Under the pieces are notes generated by a model, which worked only from the letters and a program-made list of their open reading frames with translations, was not told where the DNA came from and ran no database searches. From Adiantum capillus-veneris (lineage: Eukaryota; Streptophyta; Polypodiopsida; Polypodiales; Pteridaceae), in NCBI GenBank assembly GCA_014529385.2, contig CM043954.1, positions 2,338,501-2,402,500 of the forward strand: a stretch of DNA of 64,000 bases, written 5' to 3'. Position 1 is the stretch's first letter, and each line of letters opens with the position of its first letter. Positions 41,431 through 53,240 of this stretch are shown here, in pieces. A program made the position numbers and the translations under genes.

Positions 41431-42460
41431 GATATCTTCGCTTGGTTTTACAAGGATCTCAAGGGTGTTGATCCAGAAATCTATCAACATACCATACCCA
41501 TGAGAGATGATGTGAAACCAAGTAGAAAAAGACCATACACATATAATGAGACATTTTCCAAGAAGATCAAAGAAGAGATTGAAAAACTAAAGGAAGCCGA
41601 ATTCATGTATGAAATTGAACACACAGATTGGGTGTCTCCAATTGTGGTAGTACCCAAAAACACTGGAAAATTATGAGTGTGTGTCAATCTCAAGAGAGTG
41701 AATGCAGCTACCATTAGAGACAACTTTCCTCTTTGAATCAGTGATGAGCATGTGTTAGAAAGAGTTACAGGAAAAAAAGCTTACAGCTTCTTAGATGGCT
41801 TTTTAATCAACTTTTGGTTGACCCAAAAGATCAGCATAAAACTGCTTTTGCGATGGGATGGGGTATTTTTGCCTATCGGGTTATGCCTTTTGGGTTAACT
41901 AATGCTCCTGCCACCTTCCAAAGATTGATGAGCCATGATTTTTAAGAATATCTTAGGAAATTCTTGGAAGTATATATGGATGATCTATGTGTACATTCAT
42001 CAATCCTGGATGATCATTTTGAACACCTCAAAAAGGTATTCGAAAAATGTAGATTTTATAGGATTTGCTTAAATCTTGAAAAGTGCACATTCATGGGTAG
42101 ACAAGGAAAAATTCTTGGACATATAGTGTTAAAAAATGGCATAGCTACTGACTTGGATAAAATTCATGTTATTGCTGATTTGCCTAGACCAACAACATTC
42201 AAGGGGATTCAAGCTTTCATGAGACATTGTGGATATTACAGATGGTTCATTTACATGTACGCTATAATTGCAAAACCCATGTATAGCTTGATTACACACT
42301 TTGAATGGACTGAAGCATGTGAAGAATCCTTCATGAAGCTTAAGCAAGCTCTCACTTCAACTCCAATATTGAAACCACCAGATTGGAATAAGATATTCCA
42401 CATACACGTAAATGCTTCCAATTTTGCCGTTGGCTGTATACTAGCTCAACCATGAGACGA
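41431..42460 (+). pseudogene. E reverse transcriptase
   Basis: DIFAWFYKDLKGVDPEIYQHTIPM, EEIEKLKEAEFMYEIEHTDWVSPIVVVPKNTGKL (41600-41675) and VNLKRVNAATIRDNFPL are fingers blocks. The middle (41760-41940) is frameshifted. The catalytic YMDD is at 41973-41984. Then LEKCTFMGRQGKILGHIVLKNGI and PTTFKGIQAFMRHCGYYRWFI are the thumb. Stops at 41674 and 41735 and a deletion near 41800 inactivate it. It copies the element RNA into DNA. Confidence 0.85.
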
Positions 42461-42840
42461 GAAAATTGATTTTCCTATTTATTATGCTAGCCGATAGTTG
42501 AACATGGCATAAAAGAATTATACCACCACGGAAAGGGAAGGATTAGGAATGATCTATGCCGTAAAAAAGTATAGACATTATCTATTAGCAAACAAATTTG
42601 TGTTCTTCGTGGACCACCAAGCCTTATTGTACTTGGTCAACAAGCCATGCAACACAGGAAGAATAGTAAGATAGTTCATCATTCTTATGGAATTTGATTT
42701 CACTGTGGTTGTAAAAAAGGGCACTACTCATCAAAGAGCAGATCATTTGTCTAGAACTGTTTTAGGGGAATCACCTAAAGGAGTAGATGATGATCTACTT
42801 GATGCCTATTTGTTCTCCGTAGAAATGATACCTTGATGGT
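42300..42840 (+). pseudogene. E RNase H
   Basis: SFMKLKQALTSTPILKPPDWNKIFHIHVNASNFAVGCILAQP starts the domain (the first acidic residue Asp is Asn here: HVNAS for the usual DAS). Then YYASR, NYTTTEREGLGMIYAVKKYRHYLLANKFVFFVDHQALLYL and HQRADHLSR. Four stops occur (for example 42454, 42498). It degrades RNA in the RNA-DNA hybrid. Confidence 0.8.
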
Positions 42841-42848
42841 CAAAAAAT

Positions 42849-43334
42849 ATGGTATCATTGATGACCATAGCTCGAGTGGATTCACAAATACCACTTCCTA
42901 TTAAAATCGGATTAATCGAGCAATCGGCTATGTATCAATTACTAGTTGGTAAGCTATACAAAAGAAATCGAGGTGGAATATTGCTCTTATGCATTAATCC
43001 TGAAGAGAAAAACCAATACCTAAGTCAAGCACATAGTACCATAATAGGACTTCACTTTGCGGAAGACCAAACTATGCAAAGGATCTTGAGACTTGGAGTA
43101 TTTTGGCCAATTATGAGGAGTGATGTTCGCTCTTTCATAAAGTATTGTCCTCAATGTCAAAAACAGACACCCATACCTCATGTAACATTATTCCAAATGT
43201 CGCCTGTTCCTAAGTGGAGTAACCATCTCATTACTTACTTAACGAGCCAAACATTTCCTGAGGATATGAGTAAAGGCCATCAAAGAGAAATTGAAATTGA
43301 AGCAAGAGACTATGCTCTTATTGGAAACCAATAA
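42849..43334 (+). pseudogene. E first H2C2 zinc module
   Basis: PIKIGLIEQSAMYQLLVGKLYKRNRGG, then QAHSTIIGLHFAEDQ ... VFWPIMRSDVRSFIKYCPQCQKQTP (43029-43166). This is the integrase-type His-His-Cys-Cys pattern. It is followed not by the DDE core but by a linker (WSNHLITYLTSQTFPEDMS) and a second such module. The first module is extra compared with the usual single one. Confidence 0.75.
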
Positions 43335-44526
43335 TATCGGAGAGGTAAGGATCAACATTTGTGTCCTTGTGCAAATGAAGACGAATATATTTCGATTATA
43401 GAAGAAGCACATGCTGGATTAGCTGGAGGTCACTTTTCTAGTGAGACCACCGCAAGAGCAATCGTAATGGTAGGCATATGGTGGCCAACACTTTTTGCAG
43501 ATGCGAAAGAATATGTTCAAAGGTGTGATGCTTGTCAATGAGCAAAAATACCAGCACGAGTAGATAGCATGTCCTTAAGACCAATGATGGGAGCTAGAGC
43601 CTTCACAAAATGGGGTATAGACTTTGTTAGGCCAATACAACCACTTGCTTATAGAACCCAAGCTCAACATATCATTGTAGCTACGGACTATCTGACTAAG
43701 TGGATCGAGGCTAAAGCAACTCAAAAGAATAATGCAAGAACCACTGGCAAGAACCACTTCCGCATTCTTATATGAGTATGTATTCACAAGATATGGATTG
43801 TCAATAGAAATTGTCACTGATAGGGGAACTCATTTATTCAATGAGGTAATTGAGTATTTGCTTGATGAATTTATGGTCATCCATAACAAATCAGCTCCCT
43901 ATCACCCACAAGCAAACGAACAAGCTGAGCATATGAATAAAATTCTTAGCTCGGTATTGACTAAAGAGGTTATTTTAGGAAGGAAAAATTGGGAAATGAA
44001 TCTCCATGCAGCTCTATGGGCTTATCGAGTTTCATTCAAAACAGCTTTAAATGCTACACCCTTTAACCTTGTTTATGGTCTTGATGCCATACTGCCAATA
44101 GTATTTCTATTGCCGGCACTAAGGGTAGCAAAGGATCTTGAGTGGACTGGACATGAGTTGTCAGAGAGACATGAAGATTTAGAGAAGCTAGATGAGCAAA
44201 GGCTAATAGTTGTAGCTCACATCTATGCACAAAAGAGAAAAAAAAAACAATTTTTTGATTCCCGTCTAATTACAAAAATATTTAAAAAAAGGGACTTAGT
44301 TCTAGTCTATTCCCTTAAGCAACACATTCCCAAGTTTAAGAAAAAGGGAAATGGACCGTTTATCATTGAAGATGTATCTCCAAGTGGAGTAGTTAAGTTG
44401 TCCACCCTAGATGGTGGACCAATGGCTAATTGGATTAGTGGATGTTGTTTGAAGAAGTACGATTTAATGCTAACCAATGAATTGCTAGAAAGAATGCATG
44501 CAGCCAAGCAAAGAAAGATAAAATGA
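43335..44526 (+). pseudogene. E integrase (second H2C2, DDE core, C-terminus)
   Basis: Zinc module EAHAGLAGGHFSSETTARA ... YVQRCDACQ (43402-43541), core TKWGIDFVRPI (first Asp, about 43617), VTDRGTHLFNEV (second Asp, about 43815), YHPQANEQAEHMNKIL (Glu, about 43925), then NWEMNLHAALWAYRVSFKTAL. The C-terminal part is KKRDLVLVYSL, KKKGNGPFIIEDVSPSGVVKLSTLDGG. TGA at 43541 and a frameshift near 43740 break it. No chromodomain is seen. It inserts the DNA copy. Confidence 0.85.
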
Positions 44527-44625
44527 CAGCAGGTTATTGATGAAGCCCAAGAAGAAGCTCAGCTTTGGGTACTCAAAAGAAAAGCTGCTCTCAAGAATTA
44601 ACAAATACCTATTCCCATCAACACC

Positions 44626-45060
44626 TTGGAAATAGATGATCGACAATGGGAATTGTCGGAAGATGAAGTGTCAACAAATGATGAATGGTTAGATGGAATG
44701 TACCTTTGCATCAAAGTACAACTCAACAATCATAGCACAAATGCTTTGGTCGATACAGGAGCTAGAGTAAATGTAGTCAGTTATTCCATGGTCGATACAG
44801 GAGCTAGAGTAAATGCAATCAGTTATTCCACGTACAAGAAGGCAACAAGTCAATCTCTGACAACAGGAATTCGCGACTATCAAAGGATGCAACAAGAACC
44901 CAACACCAATATTGGGAGTAGTCAACTTGAATGTGATAGTACATGGATGTTCATGTCCTCATTGGTTTGTATGGTTACCAGATGAACACATGAATGAGAC
45001 AAAGATTCTAGGAATCTCATGGATGCAAACATACAAGGCAGTATCAGATTGGGATACGAA
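44626..45060 (+). pseudogene. E second retropepsin-like domain
   Basis: WLDGMYLCIKVQLNNHSTNALVDTGARVNVVSYS has DTG at 44752-44760. A 42-bp in-frame duplication repeats the active-site loop (second DTG at 44794-44802). After a frameshift near 44925 the sequence reads NLNVIVHGCSCPHWFVWLPD and ILGISWMQTYKAVSDW (LGISWM at 45008-45025), the C-terminal retropepsin block. It lies 100 bp after the integrase stop. A1 has the same domain in the same place. Confidence 0.75.
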
Positions 45061-45510
45061 TCAGCTCAAGCTATCACCTAAAAGCGGACAACGTATTGTT
45101 CCAATTGCACCAAATGGAAAAGCAATTACCAGCAAAACAAACCACAAAGTAATCAATCTTGTCCATCCTATCAACAAGCAAAGGCTACAAGTAGCATGCA
45201 AATTTTGGTACCAAAAGCACAGCTTAAGGACAAGCCGATTCAAATCTGGGTGCCCAAAACATCATCGACAATACCAAAGACGGTTCCAAAGATCAAAACA
45301 CAGAGACAAGCATCTCCAAGAAAGGAACTTAACATGAAATGGATTTGGAAGAAAAAGGAGCACTTATCTTCTTTGCAAATTGGAAAACCAATCATGCAAT
45401 GGAGATTTAAGTCTCAGGAACCTCAACCACACCATTCTATACCAAGCAAACCAAGGTATCAATGGCGAGTAAAAGGTCGACAACAATCAAAAGTGATACC
45501 AACAACTTAG
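45061..45510 (+). pseudogene. E tail protein with VPK motifs
   Basis: QILVPKAQLKDKPIQIWVPKTSSTIPK (45196-45280) has the same QxWVPK repeats as family A, then a basic, proline/glutamine-rich end (MKWIWKKKEHLSS, MQWRFKSQEPQPHHSIPS). Open from 45196 to 45508. The function is unknown. Its place after the second protease is conserved between E and A1. Confidence 0.65.
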
Positions 45511-45780
45511 GCAATCAGCGTGCTAAAGCATCCTGATGACACAATCAAGCAAAGAGCACACAAGCTACAAGATTTACTCTTTGGAAGACATCATCAGAAA
45601 GCCTTGACGTCAGAAACCCTTGACGTCAGAAACCCTTGAGTTAATTACTCAAGACCCAACTCTCGCACATCATAATGGTTTGAACTGCATTGATCTTCAA
45701 AGCATGGTAGAGCCAACCAAGTCTATGCATAGACAAGATTGTTTATCCCATGCATACAGTTGTCTCGGAGTATGCCATCT

Positions 45781-45810
45781 AGGAGGGGTGGAAGCGGGGG
45801 TGGAAGGGCA
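45781..45810 (+). other. Candidate E polypurine tract
   Basis: AGGAGGGGTGGAAGCGGGGG and the following TGGAAGGGCA are purine-rich and stand where the PPT should be. The expected 3' LTR does not follow. Confidence 0.45.
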
Positions 45811-46866
45811 CTAAGTAATTAAGGGCAATGTTTGAAGAGGGAGAAAAAAGTTTGATGTTAACGTGTGATTCTTTGCAAACTTACCTAATAATGCCCTTAT
45901 AAATCATCAACAGGGGAATTTAACTGATAATATCTCCCCGATGAGTGTAAATAGTGTATATACTATCAAAAAATCATCAAAAAATGGTCCATCATTTTTC
46001 TTGATATTGAGACTTAAAAATGAAGAAATCCAACAAAAAACAATAAAGCTGTGTTTTTCAATGGATTTTCTTAATTATTTGATTTTCACTTTGCTTTTTT
46101 AGAGCTTTTGTTATTTTCTTTGATTTTTTCAATAAACAGGTCAAAAAATAATAATAAATAGCAAAGGAGCTCAGATGGAAAAATTGAAGACACGATGTTG
46201 ATCAATAAGACAAGGCGGACAGGCACAAAAAATTTCAATCAAATCGGTAGATGGAAGCGGGAAGCCTAAATTAGGCGACCAGACCTACTTTTGAAGAATT
46301 CTTGCAGAATGAGCTACAGGAATCCGATTGGGAAATTTTTTGAGTCTAACATAGATTTCACGACCTAATAGGACTAACAAGGGAATCTGGAAAAAAATGG
46401 TTCGGGAAGTCCGGGTATAGATACCCAAGGTAGACTAAAATCACCTCATTTCCACTTGTTGCCTTTGGAGAGAGACCCTCCAACCACTAACTACACACAC
46501 AAGCCAAAATCAACTACCAAACTTGGCCTTGCAAACTGAGAAAAAGATGAGTGGGCTACAGATCTTACCCGTGCGGCTGCATATCTTGCAAACCCCTATG
46601 CTATTTTATTTCACTCTCTCTATCTATATCTCTCGCTCTCACCTCCTACCTTACACTAGCCACCATCAAATATCAGCCTCAAGAAGTTAGCATGAAAATC
46701 CATTGTAGATGTCGCATGCAACTACTACATATGGTCTCCACTCACATCTCCTTGCTAGCCACCACTTTTTTTCTCTCTGTTTTGGAACGCTATGCATGCA
46801 CACAATATCCGCAGCCATACGCTATCAACCACCACACACCTATCGACCCTCCATAGAACATAGACT
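45811..46866. other. Unassigned AT-rich stretch
   Basis: I recognise no gene or element. The part after 46550 has the CT/CATGCA-rich style of the B interior but could not be aligned with it. Confidence 0.35.
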
Positions 46867-46868
46867 GC

Positions 46869-47099
<231 letters not shown>

Positions 47100-47812
47100 C
47101 CCACTTCCTTGTGTCACTGTAGCAGTAGCAACAACCTCTCTCTCATCGACTCTTCACTCGTCTCAAGCTGGCCCTCGCCTCCTCACCATCACCCGCCCCT
47201 ATCATGCCTCCACCATGCATAAACAGATGCACCACCTTGTTGTGCAGAGAGACTACCCTTGCTAGAACTACCATTTTCTTCCTTTGCTATACCACATAAC
47301 CAATTGTAGCAGCCAGCAAAGGCGAGCTTCAACAATGAAAGGCTTTGCAAACTATCACCACAAGAACAGTAATAGGCATGGACTAGTAACAACAACACCT
47401 ACCTGACAACCGCACATGTAACTGATATACCTTCGGCCTTTTGACCCTAGCATGGATGGAATTTGATGACTCACATGGAAGGGTTGGTGCAATGACAAAT
47501 CTACATACTAGGCAGCCATGCACCAAATTGATGAACACTTGTAGTTCTTTGATCGACAACAATTGTTGGGGGATGACTAGCACACCATAGTTGCTAACAT
47601 ACTTGACCTTGGCACCATCCTCAACATATATTCAAAATCATGTGCGTGCAACCTTGCTATTGCAACTCCAATTGTAGCAGAGAAAGAGAGTTCTCAAGCC
47701 TCTCAACTTAAGGTCTCTTCCTCTTCTTTATGTGCCAACCACAAAGGCAACGGGATTTTGTACCACATTATCACCATGGCATGCCAAATGAATCTTGCAA
47801 ACTTGGAGCACA

Positions 47813-47814
<2 letters not shown>
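47100..47814. other. Unassigned, ACC-rich
   Basis: No recognisable coding, RNA gene or repeat. Short ORFs on both strands show no conserved motif. Confidence 0.4.

Positions 47815-47894
<80 letters not shown>
47815..47894. repeat. (CT)40 microsatellite
   Basis: An uninterrupted CT tract of 80 nt. Confidence 0.97.
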
Positions 47895-47899
<5 letters not shown>

Positions 47900-50129
47900 T
47901 GACGACCAGCCATAGGAGGTCATCTTGTATTCCACTGATGATGGACCTCAGCTACTTGAATATCTTTCAATGCCAATAACTTCCTGCAAGAGTAAGAAGA
48001 GCACCTCCTTCCTATGATGTTGACATTGGAAGCTTATCTAGTAGGGAGGGCACTCAGAAGATGGGAAAGGGGAAGGAGGAGGGCTACCAAGCTTGCGAGG
48101 GAAAGCTGGAGCCTAGGTAACATATTTGAAAATCAAAAGGGTGATACAAAACATAATAAATGAAAGCTAGAGAGTACAAAGAGATTTTTGTGCTCCTAGA
48201 AGTAGCGATGGTGGAAAATCTTCCAATATGGAGGGTGCCAGGTCTAGGTTTCCTCAAGTATCGTGCTCTTCACTCCTTTTCCAATTTCCCTAGAGCTGCC
48301 ACTCACTTTTCTTTGTTCTTATTCACCATGTATGCGTAGACTTCGTAACCCCCTTGTGATGGCTTCTCTAGGTCATTACAGACCCACTGCCATGGAAAAA
48401 TAAAAAGGGTGCTTCTATGATGCTCACATTGCTTCACACACGTCTCCATTGTTGAGTAATGCTAGAGCTGCTTATCTATCAAAAGAGACACTACTTCAAG
48501 GAAAACCACTCAAGTTTCTCACAGCATATTTCACTTTCATCTACATTGATTAGGCCATCAAAATTTTCAATCCTATTTGGAGCATATGATTGAAATCTAT
48601 GTATTTCAAGGAAAACCACTCAAGTTTCTCAGAGCATAGTTCACTTTCATCTACATTGATTAGGCCATCAAAATTTTCAATCCTATTTGGAGCATATGAT
48701 TGCAATCTATCTATTTCCCACTCACATAATCAAATTTCCATTAGTATGTATTTCCAATGTACAAAATCAACTTTTAAGTTACTATGGTTGATTCTAAATC
48801 CAAGCTAGGGGCTATGATTTGATAAAATTATAACCACCAAATGGAACCCTCTCATGCTCTCTCTACTATGTGTTATGATTCCTATAATTCGGATACAGGA
48901 AGGCAAATAGTTCCGCATTGAAATAAGAAAATTGCTCTTTCCTTACTCTTCCCATGAGCCGTTGGCCTAATATTGGTATACCAAAACAACTATTACAATG
49001 ATCTAATATCTTGTGATTATTTTTAGTGCTCGACTGCACGTTATTGAAGTCATCATTCCATCCTGCTTGATGTTGCTTTATTTTCTTGGTTTTGTATGAT
49101 ATATCTTGTGTCAATTTATGACTTTTTATTAATATAGATAATTCTTAGTGAAGGTTACTTGCTCCTATGTAGGAATTTGATACCAAACCTATGCGCATAT
49201 TTGAACATGTGATCCTTCACCATCATATATCTATATGTTTAATCATGTGCTCAATTGACTTTAACCATAGAGTAGCTTTGCACTTTTATTATTGGTCTTA
49301 TAACTCTTTACAAAATATAAAGCACCATCATTACTCTTTTATTTGGAGTTATTGTTGGGAATAACACTTTAATGCCTACTTGACACCCACTTCGCAAGCC
49401 ATTTTTTTTTACTTTTACATTGTCGACTTGTATAGTAGGGTATATCCTTGGTTAATCTAGTATAAAACCATCTTAAATACTTTCTTTGAGAAGCACCTTC
49501 GCAGATAAACCTAAGTATAATGCTATCATATCAGAGAACTTCCAGGTATGAAAATTCTCAATGCATTTTCATAGTATGCATCTAGCAAGATAATTTCTCA
49601 TGAGTAAGCTCTCTCTATGTATCTTTAGACCCATATGCCATATATATAATACACCACCCTACTTCTTATTCCACCTCCTTTCTTATCTTAAGATCTCCAA
49701 ATTTCGCTCACCCTTTACAACATCTTATATGTCAATCCCCCAGTTTAATATAAGTTGGATAAAATTAATGCTCATTATCTTTAATTTCTTTTAAGTGATT
49801 CTCTTTGTAGATATTTCCATGAGGCTATACCCAAGTAATTTTGCAATGAGCAAGAATACCACCAAACACTTTAAGAAGACAAAGCTCTTTTACTTTTCTA
49901 CATTGTGTTATAACCTGTAAAATTAGTTATCTCTAATATCCTTGGACTTACATTGATTGGAGCTTCCACTAGCATGATGTATCATGAAACTATACAACTA
50001 CTCACATGAGCTCACTTGATTTGGGATCAACATTTGGTACATACTTCAGTATTCCAACGTGCTCCAATTTGGTACACCATGTAAATTTTTTTGGTTTTTT
50101 TATGCCCTGTCTAGTCCATTGGTCATGTT
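47895..50129. other. Probable interior of second B copy; no genes
   Basis: The right end (from about 50000) aligns with B at about 9340 onward ('cctagtccattggtcatg' against 'gtctagtccattggtcatg'). Further left I could not align it with B. It contains a 110-bp tandem duplication at 48495-48714. No coding motif. Confidence 0.4.
48495..48714. repeat. 110-bp tandem duplication
   Basis: Two units starting TTCAAGGAAAACCACTCAAG at 48495 and 48605, differing at only a few bases. Confidence 0.9.
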
Positions 50130-50409
50130 CACACAATTTCACCAATTTAGGTAGTGTGAAAATTATGATCCTAGTGTAGATTCACTGATTTAGGCAACAC
50201 TAGTTATACATGCAGATCCGTCGGTTTAGGTAGCATGAGTATAGATTTGCCAATTTAGGCATCATATGACAAACAAAAAAATCACCACTTTGAACACTAA
50301 TAAGTGCAGATCCACCAGTTTAGGCAGCACTAGTGTAGATTCACCAATTTAGGCAACAATAATTTAAAGTGCAGATCCGTGAATTTAGGCAACACGTCTC
50401 ATTGATGTA

Positions 50410-50414
50410 GATTT
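50410..50414 (+). repeat. Target-site duplication GATTT (left, solo LTR)
   Basis: GATTT precedes TGTTAAG and recurs at 51199-51203. Joining the flanks restores a TTTAGGC unit. Confidence 0.88.
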
Positions 50415-51198
50415 TGTTAAGTATGGAGCCTGATTTACCCTTGTAATTTTCTGTGGTAAAAGCGCACATTTGTAAGGCCCCCATTATGAGGAGAAGCCAT
50501 CGTGCATGAAGGAAAATCACTCACCGAAAACCAAAATTTTCACGAACATGAATCAGGGGCAACTTTAGAGGCCTTGGGGGCGGAGGCCCCCAAGACTTTT
50601 TTTTCCTCGGAATATTCCTTTTCGCCGGAATATTATGGCCGGACGGTGGCCGGAAAGTGGTCGGAAAACAACCAGTCGGTTGGCCGGTGGCCGGTAGTCA
50701 ATGGCCGATGGCCGGTGGTCGGAAGTCAATGGCCGGTGGCCGGTGGCCGAATTCAAAAGCGGACTTGTCTTCTCAAGGGCGGCCACACATGGGCGGATTG
50801 GAGGGTCCGATTTGGACTTATTCGCACAAGGGCGGCTACACATGGCTGTCTCTCATAAGAGAGGGCAGCCCTTTTGGCCTATAAAAGGAGGCCATTTCTA
50901 CACACATTTCATAGTGTGAAGTTAATGCAACAAGGTGAGTGTGAGGTGGTGAGAGTGAAGCAAGGCGGGAGCTCTATCAAGGGTTTAATCCCTTTGTAAA
51001 CTACTTCTTCTTTTGAAGTGTTAAATCCATTGAGTGGCTGCTTTCCCGTGGACGTAGCCCACATTGGGTGAACCACGTATATCGTGTGTACTCTCTCTCT
51101 CTCTCTCTCTACTCTATAATCTCTTGTGTGTGAAATCTATCTCTCTCCATTAAGTAATCTACTCAAAAATCTATTTAGCTACGTCTTATTTTCTAACA
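50415..51198 (+). mobile_element. Solo copia-type LTR
   Basis: 784 bp, TGTTAAGTATGGAGCC to TTTTCTAACA, flanked by GATTT on both sides. It contains a TATA-like 'cctataaaaggagg' at 50878-50891 and an end region with 'ttcccgtggacgtagcccacattgggtgaaccacg' that is typical in style of plant copia LTRs. No internal region or primer site follows, so it results from LTR-LTR recombination. Homologous to 1-466. Confidence 0.88.
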
Positions 51199-51203
51199 GA
51201 TTT
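51199..51203 (+). repeat. Target-site duplication GATTT (right, solo LTR)
   Basis: Identical to 50410-50414. Confidence 0.88.
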
Positions 51204-51663
51204 TCCGATTTAGGCAACACAAGATTACAAAATCATGTTGCAATGGCCGGCCACCAGCATCCTTAGTATAATTTTGTTACTCGGGTATATAATGGAAGAT
51301 ATTTGAATTAAAATGTACATTTGGATTTGGAATTGGATTTGGTATATGATGATTTCTTGTCGTGAAACTATTTGTGGAATTGAACTTGGAATTTATAAAA
51401 ATTGATTACTAAATGATGAGTGTGACCAATGATATCCTAATACATCAAGAAATGACAAATACTGCTTATTCTCGTGGTATGGGATACTAGAATATGTAGT
51501 ACGTAAATGATGACGGGCATAAGAGAATGTTGTTTAAGTTTAGGAAATTTTCTTTCAATATATCATATTTATGGCACAAAATGCTAACCGTTGTTTTTGA
51601 CAAGTATGATTTGTAGATTCTTATCTTCACAATTGAAGATAGTTGCTTTCTAATGGAGAGGTA

Positions 51664-52137
51664 TGTAATGGAAATTGATAATTATCTATTTATTGCAGCT
51701 GACAGGTGGCAAAAGCATAAGCGGTCAATGGTCTAGGCAAAAGGTTATCACATTTATGTAAATTTTATTATCTAAATGCTCTTTATGAGCTATGATCATT
51801 ATTATGTCCGACCAGGCAGTTTGTATTCATTTTGATCATTCAAAAAATCTATAAATGCATCCAAGAGGGAAATGCTCACTCTTGCACAAGGGGAGATTGC
51901 ACCCAGTGCCTATGTCTATTCTTCTCTCCTCTCTCATCGTGGCAGTGTAGTACTCTGCTCAGAAGGTGCATCTGCACATGCTATCCATCTTTCTCTTGAT
52001 CTTTATCTCTCTCTCTATGCGTGTATAGCTCAACTATGTGCTTGTATGACTACCAACTATGTAGATTGATTGATTTTGTTGTCTATAGCGTGCTATTCCT
52101 TTAGTTTTTAGAGTCTTCTATGCTTTTTTCTGTAGCA
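51664..52137 (+). repeat. 3' LTR of second B copy
   Basis: 474 bp, TGTAATGGAAATTG to TCTGTAGCA, aligning along its length with the 482-bp LTRs of B copy 1 but clearly more diverged. The polypurine 'taatggagaggta' precedes it. Confidence 0.8.
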
Positions 52138-52138
52138 G

Positions 52139-53240
52139 GGTTATCCTTCTCTTCTACCACAATGTACAAATCCTACTACTCTTCAACCAAGGAACAATGG
52201 CACCAATGGTCAATGATGGATGTAACATTACAATGGATATCGACCATAATCAAGCAATTTCAATCAAAACAATTTTGGATAAAGGAAGGTAAATAACAAT
52301 GGTTCAAGTAATTCTTTTAAACCTTCATCTATTCCTTTCTTAAAGTCACAGAATAAGGCTCCCCATAGTCACAAAAACAACAATAATGGAAACAAGAATA
52401 ATGAAAAACTTGATATGAAGATTGTTGTTTGCTACACTTGTCCTAAGATGGGACATACAACTAACAAGTGTCCTAAAAGAAACTCAACACCTTTATCACA
52501 CTTTATTGAGGGGATTGAAGATGATAATGACGATCAAGTGTATAACATGGAGATGAACATCAAGATTGCCAACACTTTTGATGATAGCAATCAAGAACCT
52601 CAAGGTAATGCACACTACCAAGATCACACAAGTACTCATACTTCTCAACTACATAGTCTCTTATATATGCAAGCAACAAACATTGGTGGTGTGATGATGC
52701 TTTTGAGTTATTACGTGATGATGTAGACATACATGATTTCATTTTTAATACATGTTGCACAAAAGTTGAAATTGCATGTGACTCTCACAAATTATCTCCA
52801 AAATTACCTTCTTCTAGAGTGGAAGACAATGCAATAGAGTTGATCCTAGGTAGTGCGTCACCTTGTCGAGCACCATATCGTCAAAATCAAATTCAAAAAA
52901 GAGAAACTCAACATCAAATTGAGAAATTATTAAATTGTAATTTAATAAAGGCAAGTAGTCACCTTTTGTTGCACCAGTCCTCTTAGTAATTTTTTTTTGG
53001 TACTTATTGTTTGTGTATTGACTATCATTTATGCAATGACTAGAGAACAATGGATAAAATCACAATAAAAAAATGTTTCCTATTCCTCATATTAATGACT
53101 TGCTTGATAAGTTAAGTGGTGCATCTATTTCTTGTAAGATAGATATTAAATCTGGATATTATTAAGTGCATATGATGGAAAGTGATGCTCATAAAACTAC
53201 ATTTTGAACACAATTTGGTTTGGGGAAATTTCCTACATTG
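52139..53240 (+). pseudogene. Gypsy F gag/RT relic
   Basis: An asparagine-rich gag end (52160-52410), a knuckle VVCYTCPKMGHTTNKCPKRN with CX2CX4HX4C (52426-52480), then a protease-free jump to an RT entry (IELILGSASPCRAPYRQNQIQ, 52836-52900) and LLDKLSGASISCKIDIKSGYY (53100-53165), TTFxTQFGLGKF. This RT resembles chromovirus-type gypsy (LxxLxGAxxFSKIDLRSGYH) and differs from A and E. B copy 2 ends exactly at its gag, so B is again inserted in a gag gene. Many stops. Confidence 0.7.

Larger units (their letters stand above)
34081..45810 (+). mobile_element. Ty3/gypsy element E (most complete, decayed)
   Basis: Order: LTR (34081-34497), Asp-type primer site (34500-34519), 1.9-kb leader, gag (36406-38890), linker, protease 1 (39913-40265), linker (40285-41430), RT, RNase H, two H2C2 zinc modules, integrase core and GPF-type C-terminus (to 44526), second retropepsin (44626-45060), WVPK tail (to 45510) and a G-rich purine tract (45781-45810). 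The 3' LTR was not found. The primer site and post-integrase genes suggest a Tat-like plant lineage. Many single stops and frameshifts show it is no longer autonomous. Confidence 0.85.
50130..51222 (+). repeat. TTTAGGC hairpin-unit array, second B copy
   Basis: About eight units such as GTGCAGATCCACCAGTTTAGG and GTGTAGATTCACTGATTTAGG with GCAC/ACAC closing ends. The last unit is split by the solo LTR, whose target duplication GATTT is part of the unit. Confidence 0.7.
50000..52137 (+). mobile_element. Element B, second copy (3' portion)
   Basis: It aligns with 9340-10594: the TTTAGGC array, 'aaaatcatgttgcaatggccggccacc', 'gagtgtgaccaatgatatcct', 'actgcttattct', then the polypurine 'ggagaggta' and an LTR at 51664-52137. 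It is interrupted by a solo LTR at 50415-51198. The 5' LTR was not found. More diverged than copy 1. Confidence 0.75.

Noticed and set aside
50130-50410. Plant telomere-like repeats (TTTAGGG)
   Set aside because: The motif is TTTAGGC within a longer unit and is not in tandem heptamers.
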